From NCBI GenBank assembly GCA_025774425.1, contig JALGWA010000216.1:1-5901 (forward strand): a stretch of DNA of 5,901 bases, read 5' to 3'. The translations under genes were made by a program, and so were the position numbers. The notes beneath the pieces are model-generated. The model had not been told where the DNA came from. It did no database searches and worked only from the letters and a program-made list of their open reading frames with translations. Source of the stretch: a bacterium (GTDB lineage Bacteria; Arandabacterota; Arandabacteria; Arandabacterales; JALGWA01). Positions within the stretch are counted from its first letter, which is position 1; every line of letters starts with the position of its first letter. Below, one piece after another: positions 5,756-5,901 of this stretch.

Positions 5756-5796
5756 GCGGACCCCGCTTCCCGCCATGCAGCCTGCAACAAAATCAG

Positions 5797-5853
5797 GGGG
5801 TCAGAGCTCAAAATGCACAAGTCCGAGGGGTCGGGTCCCGGGATGCACGGGTC
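5797..5853 (+). repeat. Two 27-bp imperfect direct repeats, period 30
   Basis: Copies at 5797-5823 and 5827-5853 share the pattern GGGGTC, 10 nt, ATGCAC, 2 nt, GTC with no gaps. They agree at 18 of 27 positions. Seven of the nine differences are A in the first copy and G in the second; the others are G/T and T/C. The GGGGTCAGAG opening of copy 1 recalls sequences I associate with ends of REP/IS200-like Y1 transposase elements, but no transposase is visible. Confidence 0.55.
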
Positions 5854-5901
5854 GCGCCGGCCGGTTCCGGTCGGGGTCTCGGAGGCGCCCCGCGGGAGTG
5901 A

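Larger units (their letters stand above)
5526..5901. other. 376-nt region with no supportable gene
   Basis: Every frame here gives Arg/Gly/Pro-rich translations without family motifs, as expected of noncoding GC-rich DNA. It holds the inverted repeat at 5532-5640, hairpins at 5716-5732 and 5738-5755, and direct repeats at 5797-5853. AAAGGAGG at 5644-5651 looks like a ribosome binding site, but no start codon follows at useful spacing. No terminator with a T-tract was seen for the upstream operon. Confidence 0.6.

Noticed and set aside
5797..5853. Adenine-biased differences as a diversity-generating retroelement template/variable pair
   Set aside because: The copies are only 27 bp, adjacent and outside any gene, and no reverse transcriptase or variable C-type lectin target is present.
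5797..5853. CRISPR-like array
   Set aside because: Only two imperfect copies separated by 3 nt, with no spacer-sized gaps and no cas genes.
5485..5901. Open frame of 138 codons to the end of the window
   Set aside because: It overlaps the end of the prepilin peptidase gene, is rich in Arg, Gly and Pro, has no family motif or placed ribosome binding site, and runs through the inverted and direct repeats; it looks like a GC-driven open frame.

Overview
The window is GC-rich bacterial DNA. Every gene I can support lies on the + strand. Coding is dense, many starts are GTG, and Ile ATA and Arg AGG codons are frequent despite the high GC. The gene content is bacterial: a membrane VWA/GATase1-like protein of the kind common in Planctomycetes, Acidobacteria and FCB-type lineages, HU-family proteins, an XRE-cupin regulator, an Fe-S family 4 uracil-DNA glycosylase and a prepilin peptidase. 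A poorly cultured FCB-like or related lineage is plausible, but I cannot fix the phylum from sequence alone.

Layout. (1) 2-166 is the C-terminal end of an unrecognised upstream gene. It is followed after 8 nt by a 710-aa membrane-anchored VWA protein with a GATase1-like domain (175-2307). (2) A near-consensus sigma70-type promoter (2333-2360) drives an IHF-like HU-family gene (2402-2680). Then come an XRE-cupin regulator (2780-3343) and a canonical HU gene (3443-3709), ending at a perfect 15-bp intrinsic terminator (3727-3763). The two gaps around the regulator gene are both 99 nt. (3) A second tight cluster follows: a YjbQ/UPF0047 gene broken by an internal out-of-frame deletion (3781-4130), a family 4 uracil-DNA glycosylase overlapping it by 4 nt (4127-4738), and a prepilin peptidase starting 1 nt after that stop (4740-5525). 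(4) The last 376 nt hold no gene I can support. They contain a 109-nt inverted-repeat structure, small GC hairpins and two 27-bp direct repeats with a 30-nt period.

The first block looks like a membrane stress or envelope-type operon tail. The middle block is a nucleoid-protein and regulator unit. The third block joins an accessory metabolic gene, base-excision repair and type IV pilus/secretion maturation by tight packing rather than obvious shared function. No wholly new system is evident. The observations most worth a second look are the YjbQ deletion with short-repeat homology at the junction, a possible sliding-clamp-binding tail on the glycosylase, and the repeat-bearing 3' region.
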